Source of the DNA: an uncultured Ruminococcus sp.
GTDB taxonomy: Bacteria > Bacillota > Clostridia > Oscillospirales > Ruminococcaceae
DNA length: 13,590 bases
NCBI GenBank assembly: GCA_900553675.1
Contig: USEH01000041.1
Location: 1-13,590 of the forward strand
Reading direction: 5' to 3'
A program made the translations under genes and the position numbers. The notes beneath the pieces are model-generated. The model was not told the origin of the DNA and ran no database searches. It saw only the letters and a program-made list of their open reading frames with translations. Numbering within the stretch: position 1 is the first letter of the stretch; each line of letters begins with the position of its first letter. Positions 6,243 through 12,848 of the stretch are shown here, piece after piece.

Positions 6243-8066
6243 TTACTTCTTTGAAATTGCCTTGAACTTACATACGCCCATGCAAGCGCCGCACTTAACG
6301 CACTTCTCGGGATCGATTTCGTGAGCGGGGAGCTTTTTGCCGGGAGCTATGTAGGTGGTCTTTGTGATCGCGGAAGCAGGACACTGGCGTGCGCACATGC
6401 CGCAGCCTATGCACTTTTCCTTGTCGATCTCGTATTTAAGCAGGCTCTTGCAGACGCCTGCGGGGCACTTTTTGTCAACAACGTGGGCAACATATTCGTC
6501 TCTGAAGAAGCGAAGTGTTGCTAAAACGGGGTTGGGAGCAGTCTGACCCAAGCCGCAGAGCGAGTTTTCCTTGATGTAGTAGCAGAGCTTTTCAAGCTCG
6601 TCGAGGTCTTCAAGGGTTCCGTTGCCCTTGGTTATCTTGTCGAGCATTTCAAGAAGTCTCTTTGTACCAACACGGCAGGGAGTGCACTTGCCGCAGGATT
6701 CGTCAACGGTAAATTCGAGGAAGAACTTAGCCATATCAACCATACAGTTGTCTTCGTCCATAACGATCATACCGCCCGAACCCATCATGCAGCCGATAGC
6801 GGTAAGGTTATCGTAGTCAACCTCGGTGTCGATAAGGCTTGCAGGGATGCATCCGCCGGAAGGTCCGCCGGTCTGGGCAGCCTTGAACTTTTTGCCGTTG
6901 GGAATGCCGCCGCCGATATCCTCGATGATCTCGCGCAGGGTGGTACCCATAGGAATTTCAACAAGTCCGGTGTGCTTGATCTTTCCGCCGAGGGCGAATA
7001 CCTTGGTACCCTTGGAGCGCTCGGTACCCATGGAAGCAAACCAGTCTGCACCCTTTAAGATGATCTGCGGGATGTTTGCAAATGTCTCAACGTTGTTTTC
7101 AACGGTAGGAGACTCATAAAGACCCTTAACTGCCGGATACGGAGGACGCGGTCTGGGCTCGCCTCTGTTGCCCTCGATAGAGGTCATAAGAGCGGTTTCC
7201 TCACCGCAGACGAATGCGCCCGCGCCGAGACGGATGTGAAGGTCGAAGTCAAAGCCGGAATCAAAGATGTTCTTGCCTAAAAGACCGTATTCTCTTGCCT
7301 GATCGATAGCAATCTGAAGTCTCTTAACAGCGATGGGGTATTCGGCTCTTACGTAAACATAGCCCTGAGTGGCACCGATAGCATAACCCGCTATTGCCAT
7401 AGCCTCGATAACGCTGTGGGGGTCGCCTTCGAGAACGGAACGGTCCATGAATGCGCCGGGGTCGCCTTCGTCGGCGTTGCAGACAACGTATTTCTGGGGA
7501 GCTTTATTGGGTGCGCAAAGGCTCCACTTTCTGCCGGTGGGGAATCCTCCTCCGCCTCTGCCTCTCAGACCGGAGTCTGTAACAACCTTGATGACCTCTT
7601 CGGGGGTCATTTCGGTAAGAACCTTGCCCAAAGCTGCATAGCCGTCCATAGCTATGTATTCTTCGATGTTTTCGGGGTCGATAACACCGCAGTTTCTTAA
7701 AACTACACGGTGCTGGGATTTGTAGAATGCGGTCTCGCCCAGAGAAACGTTGCCGATAACCTCCTCGGCAACCTCCTTGCCGGTGTCGGTGTAAGCCAGA
7801 CGCTTAACAACTCTACCCTTTAAGAGATGCTCGGAAACTATTTCATCAACGTCTTCGGGGGTTACACGGCTGTAAAATGTACCGTCGGGGTAAACAATAA
7901 CAACAGGACCTAATGCGCAAAGACCGAAGCAGCCGGTCTGAACCATCTTGATTTCATCTTCAAGACCGTTCTTTGCAATGCTTTCATGGAAAGCAGCCTG
8001 TATTGCCTTACTGCCCGAGGAGGTACAACCGGTGCCGCCGCAGATAAGTACATGTGCACGAATCAT
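6243..8066 (-). CDS. hydB: HydB, NuoF-like flavin and NADH-binding subunit of bifurcating hydrogenase
   Basis: A 607-residue cytoplasmic subunit carrying FMN and the NAD(H) site, where electrons are split or merged between NADH, ferredoxin and HydA. Three parts are visible. First is a thioredoxin-fold [2Fe-2S] domain (C9, C14, C46, C50). Next is the NuoF core, with the GRGGGGFPTG FMN/NADH loop at 169-178, NADEGDPGAF at 197-206, and the [4Fe-4S] ligands in SCGKCTPCRVG (C458, C461, C464) plus C504. Last is a ferredoxin-like tail with two [4Fe-4S] motifs (C552/555/558/562 and C589/592/595/599). This N- and C-terminally extended form separates HydB of trimeric hydrogenases from ordinary NuoF. An extra pair, C534 and C539, sits just before the tail and may bind metal. 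Start at 8066 has an AAAGGAAAG site. hydA follows after 18 bp. Confidence 0.96.
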   Translation of the reverse strand: MIRAHVLICGGTGCTSSGSKAIQAAFHESIAKNGLEDEIKMVQTGCFGLCALGPVVIVYPDGTFYSRVTPEDVDEIVSEHLLKGRVVKRLAYTDTGKEVAEEVIGNVSLGETAFYKSQHRVVLRNCGVIDPENIEEYIAMDGYAALGKVLTEMTPEEVIKVVTDSGLRGRGGGGFPTGRKWSLCAPNKAPQKYVVCNADEGDPGAFMDRSVLEGDPHSVIEAMAIAGYAIGATQGYVYVRAEYPIAVKRLQIAIDQAREYGLLGKNIFDSGFDFDLHIRLGAGAFVCGEETALMTSIEGNRGEPRPRPPYPAVKGLYESPTVENNVETFANIPQIILKGADWFASMGTERSKGTKVFALGGKIKHTGLVEIPMGTTLREIIEDIGGGIPNGKKFKAAQTGGPSGGCIPASLIDTEVDYDNLTAIGCMMGSGGMIVMDEDNCMVDMAKFFLEFTVDESCGKCTPCRVGTKRLLEMLDKITKGNGTLEDLDELEKLCYYIKENSLCGLGQTAPNPVLATLRFFRDEYVAHVVDKKCPAGVCKSLLKYEIDKEKCIGCGMCARQCPASAITKTTYIAPGKKLPAHEIDPEKCVKCGACMGVCKFKAISKK

Positions 8067-8105
8067 AATTGTATCTTTCCTTTCTTGTTTTTAAGTATTC
8101 CTGCC

Positions 8106-8125
8106 AAAGTATTGTAGAATACTTT
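8106..8125 (-). repeat. Perfect 8-bp hairpin between the thioredoxin-fold gene and hydB
   Basis: AAAGTATT (8106-8113) pairs perfectly with AATACTTT (8118-8125) around a 4-base loop, in the 73-bp gap before hydB. On the - strand, TTGCCC (8133-8138) and TACAAT (8111-8116) are 16 bp apart, so a weak internal promoter overlapping the hairpin is possible. The stem is AT-rich and no U-tract follows it on the coding strand, so it is unlikely to terminate the operon. An mRNA-processing or stabilising role is the alternative. Confidence 0.5.
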
Positions 8126-8139
8126 TTGTGTGGGGCAAA

Positions 8140-8511
8140 TCAGTTGTTGTTTGCTCCGATGGTGTATTCGGTGATAACCTTGCCGCCCTTTAAATGCTCT
8201 TCAACAACGCGTCTTGCCTTGGCGGAGTCCATCTTAACGTAGGTGGTCTTTTCCTTGCCGGCTTCAAATACCTCAACAACCGGCTCGAACTGGCAGATGC
8301 CTATGCAGCCCGTCTGAGAAACGGTTACCTTGTCCTCAAGACCTGCCTTGTTTACTTCCTCAACAAAGGTGTTAAGAACAGGTCTTGCGCCCGCGGCGAT
8401 ACCGCAGGTTGCCATTCCGACTACAACTCTCACGTCGTTGGAGCCTTCTCTTAAAACTACCTTGTCCTTCATTCTGTCTTTAATTGCCTGTAGTTCAGCT
8501 AAAGATTTCAT
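8140..8511 (-). CDS. Thioredoxin-fold [2Fe-2S] protein of the hydrogenase operon (HydD-like)
   Basis: A 123-residue cytoplasmic protein related to the N-terminal domain of HydB and the C-terminal half of NuoE. It has a short helical N-terminus, then the ferredoxin-type thioredoxin fold with GMATCGIAAG (C36) and SQTGCIGIC (C69, C73). The usual four-Cys set has a Cys five residues before C36. Here that region reads VVVGMAT, so only three cysteines remain in the whole protein. Either the cluster is held by a non-Cys fourth ligand or the cluster is altered or lost. Its place before hydB and hydA recalls the small accessory subunit called HydD in Acetobacterium-type operons, so a role as an electron-carrying or structural subunit is inferred. 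The start at 8511 has a GAAAGGAT site. Its codon choice and position group it with hydB and hydA rather than with the signalling genes upstream. Confidence 0.85.
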   Translation of the reverse strand: MKSLAELQAIKDRMKDKVVLREGSNDVRVVVGMATCGIAAGARPVLNTFVEEVNKAGLEDKVTVSQTGCIGICQFEPVVEVFEAGKEKTTYVKMDSAKARRVVEEHLKGGKVITEYTIGANNN

Positions 8512-8528
8512 AGTATTTATCCTTTCTT

Positions 8529-8565
8529 AAAGCGCGAGATGTGCGCTTTAGCATTAGTTTAATGC
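8529..8565 (-). repeat. Tandem intergenic hairpins at the signalling/structural gene boundary
   Basis: The 72-bp gap between the second HATPase gene and the thioredoxin-fold gene holds two perfect inverted repeats. In transcript order the first is GCATTA-AAC-TAATGC (8565 to 8551, 6-bp arms) and the second AAAGCGC-ACATCTC-GCGCTTT (8549 to 8529, 7-bp arms). The second ends just before the ribosome site of the next gene. Neither has a terminal U-tract. They could mark an mRNA processing or stabilising point, or control translation of the downstream genes. Confidence 0.55.
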
Positions 8566-8583
8566 GGAGCGGAACGAATGTGG

Positions 8584-9147
8584 TTATTCCTGCGGATTTC
8601 CGCCGGAATACTGCTCCTGCATATAGTCGCGTATCCAGCTTATAACCTCAAAGCTGTTTAACGGGACGTCTTCTAAAACCTCCCTCAGCTCTTTTGTTTT
8701 AAGCTCGCAGAGGGTTTTACTGTCGCGTGTGTGCAAAAAGTGGAAATCCCGTTCGGGATGTCCCTGAATAAGAGTGCAGATGCTTTCGGCAGCGTCCCCA
8801 AGCGGGGTGAAATCGATGTGATTTTTAAAGAAAACCGCCGTTACCGTTGTTCCGTGATCGTCGGGATATTCGCGCTCCCACTTTGAAACAACCTCCATGC
8901 TGCCGCCGGTCATTTCAGCCTCCATCTTTAATAAGGGAAGCCCCATTCCAACCTTGCGGGTGGTTCGTGTTGTGTAAAACGGGTCGGTGACGGTTCTGCG
9001 GATTTCTTCGCTCATGCCGCAGCCGTTGTCGCGGATTGTAAGAGTCAGCTTATCGCCAAGCTCATCAATAAATATTTCGGTGAGAGATGCGCCCGCCTTG
9101 ACCGAGTTTTCGGCGATGTCGAGAATGTTTAAAGACAGTTCTTTCAT
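8584..9147 (-). CDS. Stand-alone HATPase_c (GHKL) protein of the hydrogenase operon
   Basis: A 187-residue soluble protein whose first ~115 residues are a histidine-kinase-type ATP-binding domain: N-box DIAENSVKAGA (10-20, N14), G1 box DNGCGM (40-45), F-box DPFYTTR (55-61), and G2 box KVGMGLPLLK (65-74). A closing HGTTVTAVF strand follows. The remaining ~70 residues are an extension of unknown fold. There is no dimerisation/phosphoacceptor (HisKA) helix with the H-E-x-x-[RT] pattern and no sensor domain, so any phosphate must go to a partner protein. It could be a protein kinase, an ATPase switch or an ATP-binding scaffold. The start at 9147 has a GGGGAGA site inside the end of the PHP gene, and the two genes are separated by a single base (TGA-T-ATG), which implies coupled translation. 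The context suggests it works with the HydS-like protein. Confidence 0.85.
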   Translation of the reverse strand: MKELSLNILDIAENSVKAGASLTEIFIDELGDKLTLTIRDNGCGMSEEIRRTVTDPFYTTRTTRKVGMGLPLLKMEAEMTGGSMEVVSKWEREYPDDHGTTVTAVFFKNHIDFTPLGDAAESICTLIQGHPERDFHFLHTRDSKTLCELKTKELREVLEDVPLNSFEVISWIRDYMQEQYSGGNPQE

Positions 9148-9148
9148 A

Positions 9149-9880
9149 TCATTCTCCCCTTAGATGTCCAAACAGCCTTTTTCTTACCAGAGTGGAGGAA
9201 TAAGGCTCGTCGTCAAGCTCGAAATACTCGCGCTTTTCCTTTATGTCCCACAAGTAGTGAGCGTCTGAGCTCATTATAACCTTTTTGTCCTGCAAATTAT
9301 GCTTTGAGATAATCGCTTCAGCCCTTTCGGGGTCGTGGAACTCTATGATGTCAAAGCGCGGCGTCGGAGGGAAAAATCCTAAAACCGCAAGAATACCGTT
9401 TGCCTCCCTGTCTATGTGAGCGGGATAACAGATTCCTCTGAACTTTCGCACCATATCGGGAACTTCGTCGATAGTAACCTCGGTTGCGTTTGAAAGGAGG
9501 TTATCCTCATGACCGATAACCTCGTCATTCTCATCAAGGATAAGCTGCTGCCCGAAGATATCGATTCGGTTTTTAATTGGTATTCTTTTTTTGTCAACCG
9601 CGCCGCTGAACGCCATAGCGTCGTCAAGCTGTTCAAAAAGGCAGACAACGTGGATGTCCTCGGCGGTGGTAAGCTCCATTCCCGCAATCGGAATGATGCC
9701 GTTTTTCTTAGCCGCCGCAAAGAAAGCGGGGCAGTTTTTGCAGGTATTATGGTCGGTAAGAGCCATAATGTTCAAGCCGTTCAACACGCCCATTCCTGCA
9801 ATGTTGTTGGGAGTTGAATCATCATCTCCGCAGGGGGAAAGGCAGGAGTGGATATGCAGATCGTAGTAATATCTGTTCAT
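9149..9880 (-). CDS. PHP-domain metal-dependent phosphoesterase
   Basis: A 243-residue soluble protein of the PHP (polymerase and histidinol phosphatase) family, which uses a di- or trinuclear metal site to hydrolyse phosphoesters. Metal-binding positions visible are H9 and H11 in DLHIHS, D19, D43/H44 in LTDHNT, E69, H77, H155 (YPAHIDR), and D206/H208 (SSDAHY), so the active site looks complete. Unusually for a hydrolase there are four cysteines near the metal site, C13, C17, C47 and C50, the last two as CKNC, which might sense redox state or bind metal. Substrate is unknown: a nucleotide, phosphosugar or phosphoprotein are all possible. The ATG at 9880 has no recognisable ribosome site in the 17 bp after the preceding stop, and the DLHIHS motif excludes a later start, so translation probably depends on coupling. 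It may remove the phosphate placed by one of the flanking HATPases. Confidence 0.85.
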   Translation of the reverse strand: MNRYYYDLHIHSCLSPCGDDDSTPNNIAGMGVLNGLNIMALTDHNTCKNCPAFFAAAKKNGIIPIAGMELTTAEDIHVVCLFEQLDDAMAFSGAVDKKRIPIKNRIDIFGQQLILDENDEVIGHEDNLLSNATEVTIDEVPDMVRKFRGICYPAHIDREANGILAVLGFFPPTPRFDIIEFHDPERAEAIISKHNLQDKKVIMSSDAHYLWDIKEKREYFELDDEPYSSTLVRKRLFGHLRGE

Positions 9881-9897
9881 GATATCAGAATCTGCGC

Positions 9898-10221
9898 TCA
9901 GAGCTTTTCTTTGAGCGTGCAGGCGATTTCATACGCAGGCTCGGAGGAGGAAAGTATGTTTACTCCCTTTGCATTGGCGGTGTCGATAACGTCCTGCGCG
10001 ACTTCAACGCCCTCCGCCAGTATTATGCAGGCGGTATCGGCAAGCGAAGCCACTGCAAGGATGTTTATGTTAGACATAATCGTAATCCAGGCATTGTCCG
10101 CCTGAGCTCTTCCCATAACCCAGCTAAGAAGATCTCCGATATAAACTCCGTTTATTTCGCGGTCGCCGTCGGGCAGGGCGATTGTCTTAAAGCCGCAGCC
10201 GGCAAGTTGGTTAACAGTCAT
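9898..10221 (-). CDS. DRTGG-domain protein 2
   Basis: A 107-residue soluble protein that fits the DRTGG domain, a small alpha/beta regulatory fold also found in phosphotransacetylase-type and CBS-containing proteins. Visible elements are a first strand and turn (TIALPDGDREINGVYIGDLLSWVMG), a central ITIMSNINILAVASLADTACIILAEG, and a closing VNILSSSEPAYEIACTL. The layout parallels the other DRTGG protein in this operon (GxDxxSxV ... AxxxxxxxIxxVxS), but identity is low, so they are old paralogues. No catalytic residues are evident, and ligand binding or partner control is the likely role. Its ATG shares one base with the stop of the preceding gene (TAATG at 10219-10223), and an AAGGAGGA ribosome site lies inside that gene, so the two should be made in fixed ratio. 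Confidence 0.8.
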   Translation of the reverse strand: MTVNQLAGCGFKTIALPDGDREINGVYIGDLLSWVMGRAQADNAWITIMSNINILAVASLADTACIILAEGVEVAQDVIDTANAKGVNILSSSEPAYEIACTLKEKL

Positions 10222-11516
10222 TACACGGTTTCCTCCTTGTTGGTAAGCTTGTTAAGCATTGCTTCAAGCTCCTTATTGTGAAGCAGCACGCACTGCGATT
10301 TATCCGCGCCGCAGGTTACAACGTCCTCCGCGAATGCTCTGCAATTGGGAGCGCCGCAGGAGCCGCAGTCGATTCCCGGCAGCTCGTTTTTAAGCTTCTG
10401 AATGTCCGCCATCATACGCAGCGACTGCGCCATATTGTCGCTCAGCCGTGATATCGGGCGGTATTCGGGAAGCTCGTCGAAAAGGTAGGTATCCGGAATG
10501 TAGCTTTGCTCATCTTTAGGAAGCTGATTGCGTGACACCGGAAGGTATCGCCTGAGAGTTTGCAGCCTTGCCTTTGCAATAAAGGGGTTCTGCACCGTCA
10601 GCACTCCGCCAACGCATCCGCCCGAGCAGGCGTTAAGCTCGATAAATTCGAGATTAGGGATATTTCCGTTTTCGATCTGATCCAAAACTCTTATAACATT
10701 GTCAATACCGTCGGCTGCAAGGTAATTGTCGTTAAACAAAGCCGTTGCTTCTCCGCCAGTGCTTGCCCAGCCTATTCCTATCATACCGGAATGGCAAAGG
10801 GGCGTATCCTGTGTTTCGTGCTTCATCTTGCTTATAAGCATAAAGTAAAGGTCGCTTATCGAGACTACAACATCAACATTGCTTTTGTAAGCCGCAAAGC
10901 CGTTTTTAACATAGCTTGCCTTTGCAGGGCAGGGAGATATAAAGCACACGCCTATATCCTCGTCTTTAAGCTCGGGATGAGCTTCCTTTGCCCTAAGCCT
11001 TGCAAGTCTTGCGGCAACCTCCATCGGAGGAAGAATGTGAATGATATTGTCGCTCAGCGATGGGAACCTAAGACCTATAAGCCGCAGTATTACCGGACAA
11101 GCCGAGCTTATCGCCGGCTTTTTAACTCCCTCGGTTTTAAGATAAAGCCTTGTGTATGCAGAAACCAGCTCAGCGGCAGCCGAAACCTCAAAAACGTCGT
11201 CAAATCCGATTTTGTACAAACCGTCTATAACGTAATCAACGTCGTCAAGATTGTCAAACTGACCATAAAGAGTCGGAGCGGGAAGGGCTATCTTCCATTT
11301 AAAGCGTTCCATAGCGTCCAGCTTTGAGCAGGTTGCCTTTTTGGCTTTATTCGGGCAGACACGAATACATTCTCCGCAGTCGATACATCTTTCCTGATTT
11401 ATCACCGCGCGGTGATCGCTGATGCGTATTGCCTCGGTCGGACAGTGCTTTAAGCAGGTTGTGCAGCCGTTGCATTTTTCAGCGTCTAAATAAACCGAAT
11501 GCTCGTATTTGTTCAT
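10221..11516 (-). CDS. HydS-like putative sensory [FeFe]-hydrogenase-related iron-sulfur protein
   Basis: A 431-residue soluble protein related to [FeFe]-hydrogenase but with altered motifs. It has two N-terminal [4Fe-4S] motifs (C15/18/21/25 and C44/47/50/54), an H-cluster-type domain (about 75-320), then after a linker a C-terminal Fe-S motif like that of RnfB (C384, C387, C392, C409). All four H-cluster anchoring Cys are kept: SSACP (C140), SPCPAK (C196) and ACSGGC (C297, C301). The Cys that relays protons in TSCCP enzymes is Ala139, and the GGGQP loop is replaced by VGGVLT. Known sensory (group C/D) hydrogenases share the ACP motif and turn over slowly, so an H2- or redox-sensor role is inferred. 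The PAS domain of Thermotoga-type HydS is absent. An AAAGGAGGGGG ribosome site precedes the ATG at 11516. It lies between a HATPase and a DRTGG gene, its likely partners. Confidence 0.87.
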   Translation of the reverse strand: MNKYEHSVYLDAEKCNGCTTCLKHCPTEAIRISDHRAVINQERCIDCGECIRVCPNKAKKATCSKLDAMERFKWKIALPAPTLYGQFDNLDDVDYVIDGLYKIGFDDVFEVSAAAELVSAYTRLYLKTEGVKKPAISSACPVILRLIGLRFPSLSDNIIHILPPMEVAARLARLRAKEAHPELKDEDIGVCFISPCPAKASYVKNGFAAYKSNVDVVVSISDLYFMLISKMKHETQDTPLCHSGMIGIGWASTGGEATALFNDNYLAADGIDNVIRVLDQIENGNIPNLEFIELNACSGGCVGGVLTVQNPFIAKARLQTLRRYLPVSRNQLPKDEQSYIPDTYLFDELPEYRPISRLSDNMAQSLRMMADIQKLKNELPGIDCGSCGAPNCRAFAEDVVTCGADKSQCVLLHNKELEAMLNKLTNKEETV

Positions 11517-11543
11517 AATACCCCCTCCTTTACATCTGCAAAA

Positions 11544-11966
11544 TTAAGTAAGATTCACCACCATAGTAACCGTTGTTCCCACGCCGACCTCAGATTCTAT
11601 CTTCATATCGTCGGTATAGCGCTTCATGTTGGGCAGACCCATTCCTGCGCCAAAGCCTAAGCTGCGCACATTGTCCGGAGCGGTGGAGTAGCCCTCACGC
11701 ATGGCAAGAGAAATATCCTTTATGCCCGGACCGTGGTCTGACAAAACGATTATTATCTGGTCTTCGGTCACCGTAACGTCGGCGCTTCCGCCGTTTGCGT
11801 GGATGACCATGTTGATTTCGCCTTCGTACATGGCGATAGATACTCTTCTGATAATTTCGGGGCCGATGCCAAGCTGCCTTAAATTCTTCTTCACCTGAAC
11901 CGAAGCCTGACCGGCTGAGGTGAAATCGGAGCCGTCAACATCGAAATGGAAGGTTAAGCCATCCAT
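11544..11966 (-). CDS. RsbW/SpoIIAB-like HATPase (anti-sigma-factor-type kinase fold)
   Basis: A 140-residue soluble ATP-binding protein of the GHKL superfamily, and short like the serine kinases RsbW and SpoIIAB. N-terminal FHFDVDGSDFTSAGQA and a helix (VQVKKNLRQLGI) lead to the N-box YEGEINMVIHA (E48, N52). Then come SADVTVTEDQIIIVLSDHGPGI with the G1 box D77-H-G-P-G, the G2 box GFGAGMGLPNMK (104-115), and the closing GVGTTVTMVV. There is no phosphoacceptor His, so it would act on a separate protein or as an ATP-dependent switch. No sigma factor or STAS-type antagonist is in the window, so the usual anti-sigma circuit is not evident. Its ATG overlaps the stop of the DRTGG gene upstream by one base (TAATG at 11964-11968), with only a weak ribosome site, implying translational coupling. 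The HydS-like gene follows after 27 bp. Confidence 0.87.
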   Translation of the reverse strand: MDGLTFHFDVDGSDFTSAGQASVQVKKNLRQLGIGPEIIRRVSIAMYEGEINMVIHANGGSADVTVTEDQIIIVLSDHGPGIKDISLAMREGYSTAPDNVRSLGFGAGMGLPNMKRYTDDMKIESEVGVGTTVTMVVNLT

Positions 11967-12316
11967 TATTTAACTTCTTCCGCCTTTAATCCGTTTGTGT
12001 ATAGTATTCCGCAGGCTTCATACATACGCTTGTCGGTGGCAAGCAGAACTATTCCGCTTTCCTCGGCAAGGCTTATCATCTCTTCGTTCGGCTTTTTGGA
12101 ACGAACGAAAACTATACAGCGCATATCCATCATTTCGGCGGTTCTTATAACCTGTGAGTTGACAAGTCCGGTAAGAAGCACAGCCTGATCCTTAACGTAT
12201 GCCAGAACGTCGCTCATCATGTCGCTTCCGCAGGCGGAGTAAACATGAGAGCCCAAAAGCTCCTCACCGCAGACGGTGCTGGCATTCAGAAGTTCCTTGA
12301 TTTTTGATATTTTCAT
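11966..12316 (-). CDS. DRTGG-domain protein 1
   Basis: A 116-residue soluble protein of the DRTGG family. I chose the ATG at 12316 because GGGGAGGAAG lies 6-9 bases upstream. An in-frame GTG at 12334 would overlap that ribosome site and add only six residues. The sequence has an N-terminal helix (MKISKIKELLNAST), a strand and loop with GSHVYSACGSDMMSDVLAYV, then LLTGLVNSQVIRTAEMMDMRCIVFV, and the closing GIVLLATDKRMYEACGIL. Three cysteines (C16, C29 and the Cys of MRCIVF) and several Met are present, but no recognised metal motif. It precedes the RsbW-like HATPase with a one-base stop/start overlap, so the pair is probably made together. A ligand-binding or adaptor role in the sensing module is inferred, and no enzymatic activity is suggested by the sequence. 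Confidence 0.8.
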   Translation of the reverse strand: MKISKIKELLNASTVCGEELLGSHVYSACGSDMMSDVLAYVKDQAVLLTGLVNSQVIRTAEMMDMRCIVFVRSKKPNEEMISLAEESGIVLLATDKRMYEACGILYTNGLKAEEVK

Positions 12317-12350
12317 CAGATGCTTCCTCCCCACTAAAGGCTTTCAATTA

Positions 12351-12848
12351 TCAGAAACCGTATTTTGCTAAAATGCCGTCAACATCGTCAACAGTCAGAC
12401 GTCCATAAACATCGTCGTTGACGGTAAGAACGGGAGCAAGTCCGCAGGCACCTATGCAGCGGCAGGCAGTAAGAGAAAATCTGCCGTCGGCAGTGCATTC
12501 GTCCCCACCGATGCCGAGCTTTTCGCTTATCTTGTCAAAGATATTGCCGGAGCCCTTAACATAGCAGGCGGTACCCAAGCAAACAGAGATGTTGTATTCT
12601 CCCTTGGGAACCAGAGTGAACTGAGCGTAGAACGTTGCCACTCCGTAAACCTTCTCCATCGGAATGCCCAGCTCACGCGCGATGAGCGACTGGATTTCGA
12701 TAGGAAGGTAGCCGTAAATGCCCTGAGCCTTCTGCATTATGGGCATAAGGCAGCCCTTTTCTTGCTTGTTTTCGTTGATAAACTGCATAAGCTCGGCTTC
12801 TTGCTCGGGTGTGCCTCTGAAGGGAATGGACGTAATTTTGTTACCCAT
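12351..12848 (-). CDS. hydC: HydC, NuoE-like [2Fe-2S] subunit of bifurcating hydrogenase
   Basis: A 165-residue cytoplasmic subunit that carries electrons between the HydB flavin site and the remaining complex. The N-terminal ~80 residues are the NuoE helical bundle with MPIMQKAQGIYGYLP and VYGVATFYAQF. The C-terminal half is the thioredoxin-fold [2Fe-2S] domain with ligands C90 and C95 (CLGTAC) and C131 and C135 (CIGAC). An extra C129 lies just before them. Length and motifs are typical of HydC/NuoE. The ATG at 12848 follows AAGGAGG closely, and it is the first gene after the strong promoter at 12971-12999. In this operon it is separated from its partners hydB and hydA by about 4 kb of signalling genes, an arrangement that would expose the sensing module to the same transcript. 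Confidence 0.94.
   Translation of the reverse strand: MGNKITSIPFRGTPEQEAELMQFINENKQEKGCLMPIMQKAQGIYGYLPIEIQSLIARELGIPMEKVYGVATFYAQFTLVPKGEYNISVCLGTACYVKGSGNIFDKISEKLGIGGDECTADGRFSLTACRCIGACGLAPVLTVNDDVYGRLTVDDVDGILAKYGF

Noticed and set aside
10560..11327. 255-codon open frame on the + strand opposite the HydS-like gene
   Set aside because: It is antisense to a gene with clear Fe-S motifs. Its translation has no coherent domain and is an artefact of codon use on the opposite strand.
12317..12334. GTG start for DRTGG protein 1
   Set aside because: The GTG codon lies within the GGGGAGG ribosome site that serves the ATG at 12316.
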